Origin: Melieria omissa
Taxonomy: Eukaryota; Arthropoda; Insecta; Diptera; Ulidiidae
Length of the DNA stretch: 64,000 nt
Direction: 5' to 3'
NCBI GenBank assembly: GCA_963971225.1
Contig: OZ020269.1
Span: 29,863,783-29,927,782 of the forward strand
Of the stretch, positions 12,520 through 23,994 are shown one piece after another. The notes beneath the pieces are model-generated. The model saw only the letters and a list, made by a program, of their open reading frames with translations. It was not told where the DNA came from and ran no database searches. Numbering within the stretch: position 1 is the first letter of the stretch; every line of letters starts with the position of its first letter. The position numbers and the translations under genes are program-made.

Positions 12520-13484
12520 AAAAACAACATCCATCTAATCCATACATAAGGGGGCTTCAAATAAAACTTTGAAGATTGACATTGTCGCCTGTAAACAAAA
12601 TGTTTTTCTTTTTCCATACTCGCGAAATACATAATCAAAGTTAGCTGTTGTTTTGACCACTAGAATGGTTTTACTGCCATATCTGGCTCGGTTTTTATGC
12701 GGTTTTACCACAATATTGTTCAACACATTGAACAAAGATATCTTTCTTTCCTTCTTCATGCCGTGGCAACAGATTGAACTAAGCCAACTTGCCGATGCTA
12801 TTTACATTATATAGTGAAATACATTTGTAGAACATACATATGTACAATCGGTATCAGCATTTGAAGTCGTATGAGTTGTACAGACAGGCTGCAGTGGCCT
12901 GTTGAGAGGTGTGTTATCAGCAAAGGCAATTAAAAGGTAAAACTGAAAAATTGATAATAGTACGAAAACATTTATCACTTTAGAGGATGACAGAATGACA
13001 GTTATAAATACTGTATCGTGCGACAAAAAGAATTATTAAAGAATTTTTTAAATCAGCTCTGGCAGCTAAAACTAGCAACTGTCGGTTTTAATTCACGTCC
13101 TTCTTCGGCGTTTGACTCTGTGTTGACCTTGATGTGCAGTTCTGACGGAAGTTATCAATTCATATGCAAATGTTTCTATTATTATTTCTTGTAGAGTTTA
13201 TTAATATTGATTGCTGTTGCTAACATTGAAAAACCAAATAACCAAAATAATAGAAAACACACAAACCTATCCAAATATCAACGGAATTTATTTGAACTTT
13301 TTTTTTTAATATCAGCAGAAGACATCGAACGCTCAGTTCTGAATTCTAAATTAAAATTATCATGAGATGTTGTTTTGTGAACAGTTCGATTAGGTTTTAG
13401 AGTGCTTCGAAATGGTTACTGCGTGGCAACAAGCAGACTTTTTTTAGCGTCAAGACGACAAGAAACACACAAAAACAAAGCCAT
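12520..13484. other. Intronic or intergenic AT-rich sequence
   Basis: No convincing coding or repeat structure was seen between the LINE fragment and the foldback element. Confidence 0.4.
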
Positions 13485-14292
13485 TAGAGGTATTCACACT
13501 AAGCTTGATTCTTTGCTATTTAGTTCGGTACTCGGTAGTTTTCTCTGTGTATTTTGGTTTTGTTCAAAACCAGGGTTTAACTTTTATAAATTTTTTAAGA
13601 AAATAATTGCAAAGTAACTATTACTATGCAACATACATTTTATTTGTTGATTATAATTATTATTTGCGACAATTAATTTTTACGCTGCGTCATAACTGTT
13701 ATGAGAAACAATGTTTTTCGTTCTCGATAATTATTACTTTGGGGTTTTTTTGTTTACGTTGCTCCATAACTTTTATTTATGACTTTTTTATTCACGTTAC
13801 CGATAACATTTTTTTTGGGAAACTTTGTTTACGTTGCTTTCTAACGTTTATTTATGACTTTTGTATTTACGTTACCGATAACTATTATTTAAACAATGTT
13901 TTTTACGTTGCTTCATAACTTTTATGAACGAAATTGTTTGTTTTACATTACCTCACCACATTTTCAGTATGAATTGATTTTTAATTGTTTAGTTGTGGGT
14001 GAAATTTAGGTTTCTGTAGTTAATTTGCGTTTGTCAAATAAAAACAATTAAAAATCAATGTCGTAATATCCAAAATGTGGTAATTCAACGTAAAAAATTT
14101 GTTTTTTTTTAATAATAGTTATCAGCAACGTAAATGAAGAAAAAATCATAATAATCATAATCATCAATTAGGGCAATTTTTTTTCCCCCCAAAAATATGA
14201 ACAATAATTATTTTAGGTCTCTGTTCAAAACTATCGTACAAAACTACCGAATACCGAACAAATTAACAAGCTCATTGTGAATACCCCTATTA
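13485..14292. mobile_element. Foldback-type inverted-repeat element with internal tandem units
   Basis: The left end (13485-13590) and the reverse complement of the right end (14200-14292) share GGTATTCACA, then AGCTTG, then GTTCGGTA.TCGGTAGTTTT in the same order. Inside lie about 2.5 tandem units of roughly 77 bp (13751-13900, GTTTACGTTGCT ... ACGTTACCGATAAC) and inverted matches around 13960-14000 and 14040-14080. There is no ORF. Structure resembles Drosophila FB/Galileo-type elements. A clear target-site duplication was not found. Confidence 0.65.
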
Positions 14293-14426
14293 ACTTAATG
14301 TGTGATTTTTATTTGATTGCTTTTTCTCTTCTCGCACATAGATTCAGGGGCTCGTCTGCAAAGCAAAATAGAAATCAGCAACAATAGCTACAACAACCAT
14401 TGATATATAATAATAGCCACCACAGC

Positions 14427-17250
14427 ATGGACAGTGTGAAGACTTTCTTTGGCGGACAGAGCAAAGATGCGGCACTGGCCAACAATCAACGCAACGGTGT
14501 AAACCTATTTGCCAGCCGATCAATGCAGGCAACCGGCGGCGCTGGTCTGAATGCCAACGGGCCGAATGTGAACCCATACACGAAGATGACAAACCACCAC
14601 GAAGTCAAGCGAAAAGACAACGACAACTATTTCTATATAATGTGAGTGAGTTTACTGAAAAACAAAATACATTTCATTAATACGCCATAACGCCAGTAAA
14701 TATATATCAAAATAAATACATAAATTTCATTAATACACCATGACGCCAACTGTCAGGTCGATGGTAGAGCAGTCCCGGGAAACGCTTATCAGCGCTGAAC
14801 TATGATACTTTTTTGCCAAAAATAAGTCGAAAATTTCTAGGGGGCCCTTTCGAAATGTCATACAAATTGATATTAGTAGCGAGTGCAGCGGCTCAGTGCT
14901 TATCTGACTGTTGTGTTCCATATTCCAATTCACTCAATTCAAGTTATTATTAGTTTTTCACGTATTAATTGATTTCGCTTCTGAGGTACATGGCGAATTG
15001 GCTCAGTGCTGTTGCGATCGCGCAGAGCAATGTTGACGAGGCTATTTATGGTAATCAGTTTTGCGCAAATGACAGTAATTGCGTAGTTGTTGTGTGCCAG
15101 TTGTCAGCCCACTTAATTAAATACCGTTAACGAGCACTGCTGAATTCCGCTGTCAACGAGGCGCATGCCATGTGATCGCTAATAGAAGCAGTTTTCGCCA
15201 TGAAAAGTCTTGATATCTCAATAAGATCTATAAAGTATTACTCATCAAAGGGGCCGCAACAACAAGTCACCGCTGCCGAACCTCGCCTCGTGCATTAAAA
15301 CTGTTGAATCAACCAATGTTGCATTGAATCAGTGTTACACACCAAAAAAACTTCCATTAACATTCGTGGAAATGCTTTACAGTGGTCTAATGAAAACAAA
15401 GGCCAATAGCGTTAAAAACCCCAATGTCGGTATTTGTACATTTGTACATACTTCGTTGTTTGTTTTTCAAACAGCCAATCGACCGAAAGTGACCTAAGCA
15501 TGAAGTAAAATTGCAATTATTCACATTCAAAACCAATGCAAAAGCTTTGAAACAAGTTTGTTGTACGCGGTTAAAGGTCTGCAGTGAACAGAATATCTGT
15601 TGTAGGAATATTTAAGTATGTGCATACCTAAGCAGTTATTCTTATTGTCGACAAGTCGATTTGTTCAATGTTGATTATAGCGTAGCGAAAAACATACTTA
15701 AACGCAAACTTACAACAGTCCGGTTTGATTTTAAAAGCTTCGTCTCAGCCCATTTTGTACAAGGCAGCTTAAACAAATGCCAATAGCCGGTCAGGTTGGT
15801 CATATGAATACGCTACATAAACTAATGAGAAGAAGGAACAACTTAGTAAAGCCAGAAGAATTGTTTACAAAATATTTCTAAATAATGCAAGTAAAAGTTA
15901 CCAGTGAAACTGCAAAAAAAAATTTTAATTTTGCTTTACATTTTAAGAAAAACTTCTTCCACATTTGAATTTAAATTGTACGGAAAAATTTTAGAGCAAA
16001 AGTTTTACCCCCATAATTTCATTTCATTGAAAAACCTTTTCTTCATGTCGGAAAAAAATTAAAACAAAATTGAAAAACAGTAGAAAAACCAAGTAACTGA
16101 ACATTGTTTACAGTAAGTTTAAATATTATTTAAAAAATGTTGTTTATGTTTTAAAGTTCTAAAACCTCTCATGCTAGTGCAATGGCCCACAAGGCCTAAG
16201 TTATGCCCTAGAGGCGGCCACTTAACTCAACTACCTGAGTACTTAGAGTACAAAGTGCATAGTGCTTACAAAAGTCGGTTACTTAAACGGAATAGATACT
16301 TAAGAGGTTGGGTATTTAAGCATGTTTCACTGAATCAACATTTAGAAATTTGCCATAAACTAAGTGTGATTGGGTTGTTGTGCTTAAATTATTGTCAACT
16401 ATTTGCGTTCTCACTATATATCTCACCGTCACTATATATCTGCCCGGCTACACTAAACAGCTGTTCATTCGCTACACAATAAAATGTAAAAAATATTCTA
16501 CAAAGCTTCGGTTTCGGCTGTTTTTCGGGCATTTTTTGGCCGAAACTGAAACCGAAACCACTTATTTGGGCCGAAACTGAAACCGAATATTCGGTCGGAC
16601 ACTACCTGCCATAAGAGAACTGAACACATCGGCAGTGTTGTGTGCAGCGCTTAAGACAACAAATGAAATTTATACGCACTTAAGCGCGGAGGCTTTCATG
16701 ACGCACACTGCTCTGGTGGCGGCAGTTCGCTGGCCATTTTTAATAAATTATTTACATTCGAAAACCACAGTAAATCCACACCTCGGGCACAGCAGGCGCT
16801 AAGAATAACGCGCCAAGGCACAGACTGCGAGCAACGCCGTTTTCGTAAATTCTTGCTTCTGCGATTGTTTTGTTCGAAGTTCATAATAAGTTGCAAAAAT
16901 AAAAATAAGCCAAAGTTGCAAATAACTTAAATACACAAACAACTGCAAAATTGTTTGCGTGTGGCTTGTGGTATAAAATCGTGTAGGTGGAAACATTCTA
17001 CAACAAAAGGCAATCAAACAGAAAGGAGTTGAGTACATAACGCCACAGTTGTCGTTTGATGTGAATCGAAACCTTGATTAGTTGATTCGTTTGCTACTAA
17101 TTACTTTAAATTGTTTTATGAATTTCAATTTTTATTTACATATATGTTTCATACGATTTCATACTAATTATAAGACACCTTATTTCATAGAATGTTATTA
17201 CTTTGTTTAACTTTTCTTTTGCTTGTCTCATTTTCAGGTGGCGCTCATAA
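14427..17250 (+). CDS. Small unrecognised protein (75 aa), two coding exons
   Basis: I do not recognise this protein. A strong acceptor (TTCTCGCACATAG) ends at 14341, the exon runs 14342-14641 and the ATG is at 14427. The donor AT|GTGAGT falls in phase 2. The next good acceptor (GCTTGTCTCATTTTCAG) ends at 17237. Joining there keeps the frame for three codons and stops at 17248-17250. The product starts MDSVKTFFGGQSKDAAL, is rich in Asn, Gly, Ala and Lys, has no signal peptide or membrane segment, and would end NYFYIMWRS. AATAAA near 17660 could end the transcript. The TATA box at 9655 is the likely promoter, giving a 4.5-kb first intron. The real downstream exon could differ. Confidence 0.45.
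14642..17237. other. Putative intron 2 of the small gene; no second gene seen
   Basis: AT-rich sequence with no supported coding exon. An isolated TATAAAA at about 16971 could be a second promoter, but no transcript is supported. The hAT-like end at 16506-16605 lies within it. Confidence 0.4.
16506..16605. repeat. One end of an hAT-like element (GGCCGAAACTGAAACC repeats)
   Basis: Short repeated CCGAAACTGAAACCGA words end in ATTCGGTCGGACACTACC. This resembles the right end of the larger element at 49882-50739 (ATCGGTCGGACTCTACT). Only one end was seen. Confidence 0.5.
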
Positions 17251-17899
17251 GTTGTGCCGCATATTGGAAATCTTCATAAATTATTTCGAAAGTTACCTGT
17301 GTTATTTTTTACGTTAAAATTTAGTATTTTACATGGACATACTTAGAAATATGTACACATAGAGTGATATTAGCGCTACTAGACATACAAACATTCATAC
17401 TGCTTGCACAGCCGCCACAAGTAAACCGCATGGTGGATCCGAGGCGTCAGGATTCGTAATCAGACAGAGAGCACAAACGCTGGATGCATGGATCCCATAA
17501 CAGAGATGACACTCATCTTCTGGACACTTTTTGCACTACTCTTTGGTCCGTTGATCTTTATTGTTTGCATTTATTTACCTGAACTTCCTGTTAGATATAT
17601 TAAGAACATAAGATAAATTGTATATAAGAATTTTGATATTTACTTACATATTGATCAAAATAAAATATATTAAGATAAAACACAACAACACAACATATAA
17701 TTTCATTTGTGCTAAATCTCTAGACGACTGAAAATTCGAAGAGGCAAACTTCCGGTTTAATTCTCGTTGACCTCATTTGAAAAATACACTGATCAACAGC
17801 AGAATTGCTTTTCTGGGTTTGACATCAGTTCTAGGGTAATTAGGGACCGCTGAGTTCGAATCCGCAAACCGTTTTTAAAACTTAGTTTCCATTTTCTGA

Positions 17900-18285
17900 C
17901 TTTGACTGACTTTATTCATGTTTGGGATTGTAATTTCTAAACCAACAAACCGGTTGACATGATTTTCTCTTTGTGGCGTTCAAAACATCTCTTTTCCAAT
18001 CTAATTTATTTTTGTAAGTTTTAAACATCCGCCGCAATTGAGCCGAAAGGTCGCAAAACATAGAATTTCATGGCGTTTTATTTAATGTTGAAAAACATGC
18101 ACATTTTTCGTAAATCAACTATCGAGTTATGTATAACAAGAAAGCGGAAACATCAAGTAATACAACACAGCAAAATTATTTGGTCTGATTCCCATTGTCT
18201 TCGAAGTAATAGCAAAAATGTACCATAGTCATTTTCATCAATTTTCATACTTGTTCCTTAAAAACTTAAGTGCCTCAAACTAATT
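17900..18285 (+). repeat. Dispersed repeat shared with 33040-33390
   Basis: Collinear similarity, e.g. TTTCTAAACCAACAAACCGG here and TTTCTAAACCAAAAAACCGA at 33052; CATCAAGTAATACAACACAG here and CATCAAGCAATACAACACAG there. It is probably a degenerate internal copy of the element at 32869-34023. Confidence 0.6.
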
Positions 18286-18289
18286 CGAA

Positions 18290-19400
18290 ATTTGTTGCCC
18301 TGTGATATTAAAAATAAAGTCTTTAAAAAATTTATAAAACCAAAGTCTGAAGTTGATAGTTTTCTCCTAAAACGCAGTGAATTCGACTCATTACATAACT
18401 ATATGCACAAGCAATATATTTTAAAGATGGAAACTAAATTTAACCCATTCGCTGCCAAGGACGAGTGTACTCGTCCTACTTTAAATATGTTATAGCATGC
18501 AAGCTTTTGAATTAGCAACTTTTTTGTGGCCACAAACAATAACACTCAAAATATAAATGGCAATGGGAATGACTTCATATAATTTAGGCTTGGCAGCGAA
18601 TGGGTTAAGGCAAACGCCTCATCGTTTTGGCAATATCTGAATTTGAAACGTAAAACTAATGGAATTCTATCGGGCAAGGAATTAGATGGTATCAAGTCAA
18701 GTAATACACCTGAGTCATGCAATCTTTTTGCTGAGGTTTTTCAGTCTATGAAAATTACAGTGCTTCATCATGCACTGGTACCATCTCCTGTATCGATGAT
18801 AATGTCTCTGCTATTTCAAACCTGAAGTCTATAAATATGAACGTGGTGGGTTTCCTATCGTTTTTTAAACACTTTGTTAATAGAGCCAATTACTTATTTA
18901 TTTAACCTCTTTTTTAAATGTGGTGTCTTCAGGACTCTTGAAAGATATGCTTCGTAGTTCCGATTTCAAATCTGGAGATCGTAGCAACATTAAAAATTAA
19001 AAAGCCACTGTCAAAAAAGCACGTTTTCTAAATTATTTGATCATATTATTCAGATTAAGTTATTCGATTACGTAAGTGCTGCAATTACCGACTGCCAACA
19101 TGGATTTCTACCTCGAAAATCTATGTATTCAATTTTACTCTACTTTCAGCAAAAATTGTTGGTGCATTAGAATCTCGCAAGTAATTGGAAGACATTTATA
19201 TGCATTTTTCGAAAGCTTTTCATAAAGTGAATCACAGTATTTTAGTTTTTAAACTAAGTAAAATTGTTATATCGGGTAATTTTTCAACATTTTTCAAGAG
19301 TTTTATAATAAACCGGAGACTTTTTGTAAAAATTGGTGCCATAACCTCTAATATTCGCCTCTTCCTGCAATCCGCAAGGCACTTGTTGTGGATTGAGAAG
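18290..19400 (+). mobile_element. Heavily decayed Jockey-like LINE reverse-transcriptase remnant
   Basis: Scattered frames retain LINE landmarks: a pre-RT segment (FWQYLNLKRKTNGILSGKEL, 18625-18685) and an RT core FSKAFHKVNHSILVFKLSK (about 19208-19262, matching the DFSKAFD motif). Many stops separate them. The pre-RT segment is interrupted by a TTAA-flanked MITE; removing it restores the frame across the site. Confidence 0.65.
18444..18604. mobile_element. 161-bp TTAA-flanked MITE (piggyBac-like)
   Basis: Perfect inverted ends CCCATTCGCTGCCAAG / CTTGGCAGCGAATGGG, flanked by TTAA at 18440-18443 and 18605-18608, the piggyBac target. There is no ORF. It sits inside the LINE remnant. Confidence 0.85.
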
Positions 19401-19515
19401 ATTATTATCGGTTGACTAAACAAATAAATAAATAACGCACGAGCAACGATAATGTTATTCAATAAGTAAACAAAATCTCATCGACTGCATTAAATTAAAA
19501 CTGAAGATTCTGGCA

Positions 19516-19760
19516 GCCGCCGTTGCTCAGCTGGCTAGTGCGTTGGGCCGCGAGTCAAGACTCCGCGAGTTCAATACTCCGTTGCGTTAACACCGAAAAA
19601 AAAAGAAAAACAACAATTTTTCTTTCGGCAGCTTGCCTCTCAGCAGGAAATGGCAAACCATTGCCATATGAAAAGCTCCAAACTCGCCGTTCGGAATCGG
19701 CATAAAACTGTAGGTCCCTTGCAACCTTGTAAAAACATTCGCACGCACGATTTGGAGGAC
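19516..19760 (+). mobile_element. tRNA-derived SINE
   Basis: The 5' part has polymerase III-like A box (TTGCTCAGCTGGCTAGTG) and B box (GCGAGTTCAATACTC) in tRNA-like spacing. The body has TCAGCAGGAAATGGCAAACC, ATGAAAAGCTCC and CGTTCGGAATCGGCATAAAA, which I recognise as a SINE body common in tephritid genomes. It is not a folded tRNA gene. The downstream limit is approximate. Confidence 0.7.
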
Positions 19761-19879
19761 TGCATTTATAAAAATTGGCAAAAAATTGATCCGAATCAGT
19801 GTTTGAAACTGGCTAACTCCATGCAACACCGTTTGGGTAAAATGGCAATGCAGAATTGCAGCCATTGTGGTTACTAAGT

Positions 19880-20349
19880 AGTCTGATAACATTCTTTTTC
19901 CACGCGAATTCTTATTTACATGTACTTTAAATTGTTTTTCTAAATTAATAAGTACATTTTTAGTGTTAAAATGTTTTTTTTTAAATACTGTTAAAAATTG
20001 TCTTTTTAATATAAAAAATATATTTATGAAAAAAATAAAATTATCATAATACATTTTTATTGGTATCATTGCAACAACGTGTGGCTTGTTAACTTACTTT
20101 TCCACCTACTCTATGTACTTAATTTTCAATGCACTGCACCGGGTCACAATATTTTTCCCCATCTGACACACTAACGCAAACTTTACGATCCCTAATTCTG
20201 TCATTTCAATATGAAATCTGTCGCATTCAATTTCAAAAGCACATCGTCGGTTGCGAACGATTTTTTATAGTTAGCAAAAATTTGTGTTGTACATTTTTCG
20301 GCTAACCAAATTAGAGTATTGAAAAATTGTACTTGTAAAAAAAAAAATT
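19880..20349. other. Upstream region of the first DRC5-like gene
   Basis: AT-rich, with no ORF of interest. A long A tract lies immediately before the ATG at 20350. No clear TATA box was seen. Confidence 0.4.
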
Positions 20350-23300
20350 ATGCTGAAATCAGCGAGTGGCATAAGCGCCCATAAATTTGCAATGGAACGC
20401 AAAAAAGAAAAATCCAGCATAAATAGCATACACTCCTATAAATTGAAAAAAGAACAATTCAGCATAAGTAGCATAAGTGTCCAAACATTTCCAATGGAAC
20501 GCAATCAAGAAAATTCCAACATAAGTAGCACAAGTGTCCATAAATTTCCAATGGATCGCAAACAAGAAAAATCCAGGCTAGAAGTAATCGAAGAGCCCAC
20601 AGAGCCGGATGTGTACATTGCAGCAATGCGCAGCACCTCGTTGGGAATTTGCACACAGGTAGACGATATTCCCATAATTTATGACGTTTATAAGACGTCG
20701 TGTGATACAAAAAAGCTGGCCAGCGAAGGTGGTCGCACCATCATTGCTGACGCCTTCATTGAGAATCCACGGCTGGGTCCGCTCACCGAATTGTGCGTGC
20801 GCGCCATGGCTAGGGTGTACTTGCCCCACCAACTGGGGCCGATAGTCACCGATTACCCGCAGAGGCTGCGCATTTACTACGAAAACCTCAGTGTCGACCT
20901 GCCGTTGGAAATGTGTTACAATATTACCTACGAAGGCTATTGGCGCCGCGTGGTCTTCGCAAAGAGCCACGATAAGATCATTGCGTACAAGAAGCTGAAT
21001 TGGAGGAGTGAAGGACTCACGCTCAAGTACGTGGAACTGGTGGAAGCCTGTCCAGCCGAGTACTGGCCAGACGACAAGATGAAGGCATTGGCAATGTTGA
21101 TTAATAAATATGTCACCAAAATGCACCTCAAACGCCTTAAGTCACTACATGAGATCTCGTTTCGCAGTCAAATAGCAGCGGAGCTGGCCGGCGACTCTTC
21201 CGAAACTTCGTCTTATTTGTTAAGCTCAGAGGAGGAGGAGGAGGAGGAGGGGAAGGAGGAGGGGGAGGAGGAGGAGGAGGCGGCGGCGGCGGCGGCGGCA
21301 ACGGAGGAAGCAGTAGGGGAAGCGGGGAAGAGAGAGATTGCATTTACCCTGAAAAGGAGTTCTGAGGATGCACGCGTACGCATCAGGCTACCCAGTAAAG
21401 CAAAGGGCGCTGTTGCGAACAAACCGACAAAGGGCCCTGACGATGGACACGTTCGCATTACGATGCCCACAAGCAGAGCATCGCAGTCCGCACTTCAGTC
21501 GCCGAGAAGAACTCTGACCGATTTCGATGAGAGTATGGCGCGTACTGAAGCTCAGTACAAAAAGTATCAAAAGCACAGGAGAGCAGTAAAACTGGCGAAG
21601 CGAAAGCGGCGCGAGGCTAAGCAGGTAGCTCAGCAGCGAGCCTCGACTAGAGGATCAGTTTGGAATCCAATTACACTTTTGCGTCTACCACAATCAAAAT
21701 CGTCAGAGATGCGGTTACCGAAACCTAAAGGAGTTTTCGACATTGTCGTCGAACCACCAGAGTTCGACCATAACGAATTTATAATCGATCACCGAAATAT
21801 GCGCAAACTACTGGACATGCACAGACGATTTACATACCCTGCGGATCAATGCCACCACATCGACTTGCGGTTTATTCGTTTCTTTCCGTTGCTGACGTCA
21901 TTTAAAATCGAATTTCTGGGACCTATAATAGAGCGCAACTATCACACCAGACATTTAAATGTCTCAACTAGAGATATGGAGCGCCTAGCGGTGTAAGTTC
22001 CCTTTTGGGATCAACGCAACGTTGGTCGCAACTGGACATCTCGATTCAGAGCCAATGTTTAAACGACTATTTATTGATTTTCTTAGTGGCCTTTCCTTTC
22101 TGCGAAATCTGCAAATCTTCTGTCTATGCAATAGCCGTTTAAATGCAAAGAAGCTCTTAATTATTACGCAATCCCTAAGCAACCTGCCCCACATCGAAAC
22201 GATTGACTTCAAGAATAACCAACTAGACGACGACTGTGGTCCGGCATTGTACGAACTCTTTCAGAATACAGACACAATCAAGTCGCTGGAGTTGGAGGGT
22301 AATCGACTTGGCGCTGAAACGTTTCTGCAACTAGGGGAAGCACTCAGCGAGTATCAGGGCACTTTGGAATACCTGGGACTGGGCCGCAATCCGCTCGAGG
22401 ACGACAGTCTTCATTTTCTGAACCAGGGCATTCTCGGCACACAACATGTACGAAAGCTTTGTTTAACGGGAGTGAGCTTAACTCAGGATGCGTTGTGGTG
22501 TTGTGTTGCCAATGAACTAATGCGCCAACATCCTCCACTAACACACCTGGATATCAGTGCCGTACCCGTTGTGCAGAGAACCGCCGAAGAGTTGGTAAAA
22601 GCGCTCCAAGTGAACTACGGAATACTGGCCTTCGACATTCGAGGCTGTAGCATGAGCACAGAACTAATCGTCGAGGTAGAAGTGTTGGTGAAGAGGAACT
22701 GTTACTTAGCAGCGAGCCCCTTCATAGGCAATTTTCAGGCAACGGAAGCGGAGGTGAATGCTTATGTAAATCGCCTGAAGTGAGTTGATCATAAGTACGC
22801 AGCTACTTGCAATAACTTGTACCATTTTCAACTCTAATCCACATGCAGGCATCCAGTGTTGATAAAAGCCTTATCGTCGGCACAAAGGCGATCACAGTGT
22901 TGGTTCGAACATGCTAATGGGCGGCGGTATTCCAATGTGTTCGACAGGCTGGAGGATACGGGCCGGCGACCACAATCGCGAACACAACACTCGCTGGAGG
23001 ACACGAGCCGGCAATCACGATCGCCAACACAACAGTCGCTGCAGGACACGGGACGGGAATCACGATCGCCAACACAACAGTCGCTGGAGGGCTTGGGCCG
23101 GCAATCACGATCGCCAACACAACATTCGCTGCAGGACACGGGACGGCAATCACGATCGCCAACCCAACAGTCGCTGGAGGACACGGGCCGGCAATCACGA
23201 TCGCCAACACAACAGTCGCTGCACCGTTCCACGGAATTCGTAGGAACGTTTGACCCAAAGGAAAGGAACTCAGAGGGTCGAGCGACACCAATGAGGAGTA

Positions 23301-23476
23301 GCAGCAAGAAAAAAGCATCGATCAGCAAGTCACTGCCAGTACCGTTCATCTATGAGACTAATTCGTTAAATGAGAAAGATTTCATTAAATATGTTAAACT
23401 GCCCGGACCCTCAGATCGGTACTACTATTTGCGAAGCAAAAGAGATGGCGATACTACTTTTAAGATAAAATGTTAG
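20350..23476 (+). CDS. DRC5: DRC5/TCTE1-like leucine-rich-repeat protein, copy A
   Basis: Homologue of T-complex-associated testis-expressed 1, the LRR subunit 5 of the nexin-dynein regulatory complex of motile axonemes. Exons 20350-21992, 22087-22779 and 22849-23476, both junctions phase 2, give 987 aa. Order: N-terminal Lys/Ser-rich repeats containing FPMERNQE / FPMDRKQE (residues 1-78), the conserved TCTE1 domain (VDLPLEMCYN..YWRRVVFAK, about 100-280), a Glu run then a poly-Ala run (about 296-318), a basic linker, the YPADQCHHIDLRFIRFF block, LRRs in exon 2 (IETIDFKNNQLDDDCGPALY, IKSLELEGNRLG, LEYLGLGRNPL), and exon 3 with six 15-residue repeats. It ends PGPSDRYYYLRSK. The upstream ATG gives the longest frame; Met codons at 20392, 20494 and 20551 are alternatives. 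It is longer than the other two copies because of low-complexity insertions. Confidence 0.85.
22949..23218 (+). repeat. Six tandem 45-bp coding repeats in DRC5-like copy A
   Basis: Six in-frame units of 15 residues with consensus LEDTGRQSRSPTQQS, in exon 3 of copy A. Copies B and C lack them. The unit is basic and Ser/Thr-rich. Confidence 0.93.
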
Positions 23477-23994
23477 GAACACCTTAATTCCAATTAAAAT
23501 AATGTACTCGAAAAAAAATTCTAAAAGTCGTAAAAATATAAATGTATGAAGAATTTAAAGTTGATTTCAATTCAAGGGTATCAACGAGGCATCGGGCAAT
23601 TTAGGAATATATTTTTGAAAAAGAAACGTCGAATGATATTTCCAAAATGTAAACAAGTTTTGTAACTTATTCACTGATTCGATACATTTCTGTGATGTAA
23701 ATTTGTAACGATTTTCTGCGGGCGATTTTTGAGTAACCGTCCGATCACAACTTTATAGCTCCTTATTGTCGCGACTGGAGACTTTTTGTTTATGAAAATC
23801 TTAGTCAGCTGGCCGTGACTTCTGTCACTGCAAACAATTTATTTTTATTTTTTTACTTCACTCGCATGTTTTCATTTGACGCGATTTTGTATTCAGCAGT
23901 TTTGTGTATGTGTATTATTTATAAAAAAAAATTCTGAATAACAAAATTGATGTAAGGGAACTCTTCACACGCGACACCGGTAATTTTACTAAAT
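23477..23994. other. Spacer between DRC5-like copies A and B
   Basis: AT-rich spacer of about 0.5 kb. An ATTAAA poly(A)-like signal for copy A lies near 23495. It presumably holds the promoter of copy B; no motif is clear. Confidence 0.45.

Noticed and set aside
16799..17038. 79-codon minus-strand ORF with hydrophobic stretch
   Set aside because: No splice, promoter or family support; AT-rich chance frame.
19516..19590. Possible tRNA gene (A and B boxes)
   Set aside because: B box is degenerate and the body continues into a SINE; no proper cloverleaf could be drawn.
20578..21126. 182-codon minus-strand ORF opposite DRC5-like copy A
   Set aside because: Antisense shadow of a conserved coding exon.
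21137..21343. Minus-strand poly-proline ORF
   Set aside because: Reverse reading of the Glu run in copy A; low complexity only.
22949..23218. Regular 45-bp repeats as a CRISPR-like array
   Set aside because: They are in frame within an exon with no spacers; eukaryotic coding repeat.
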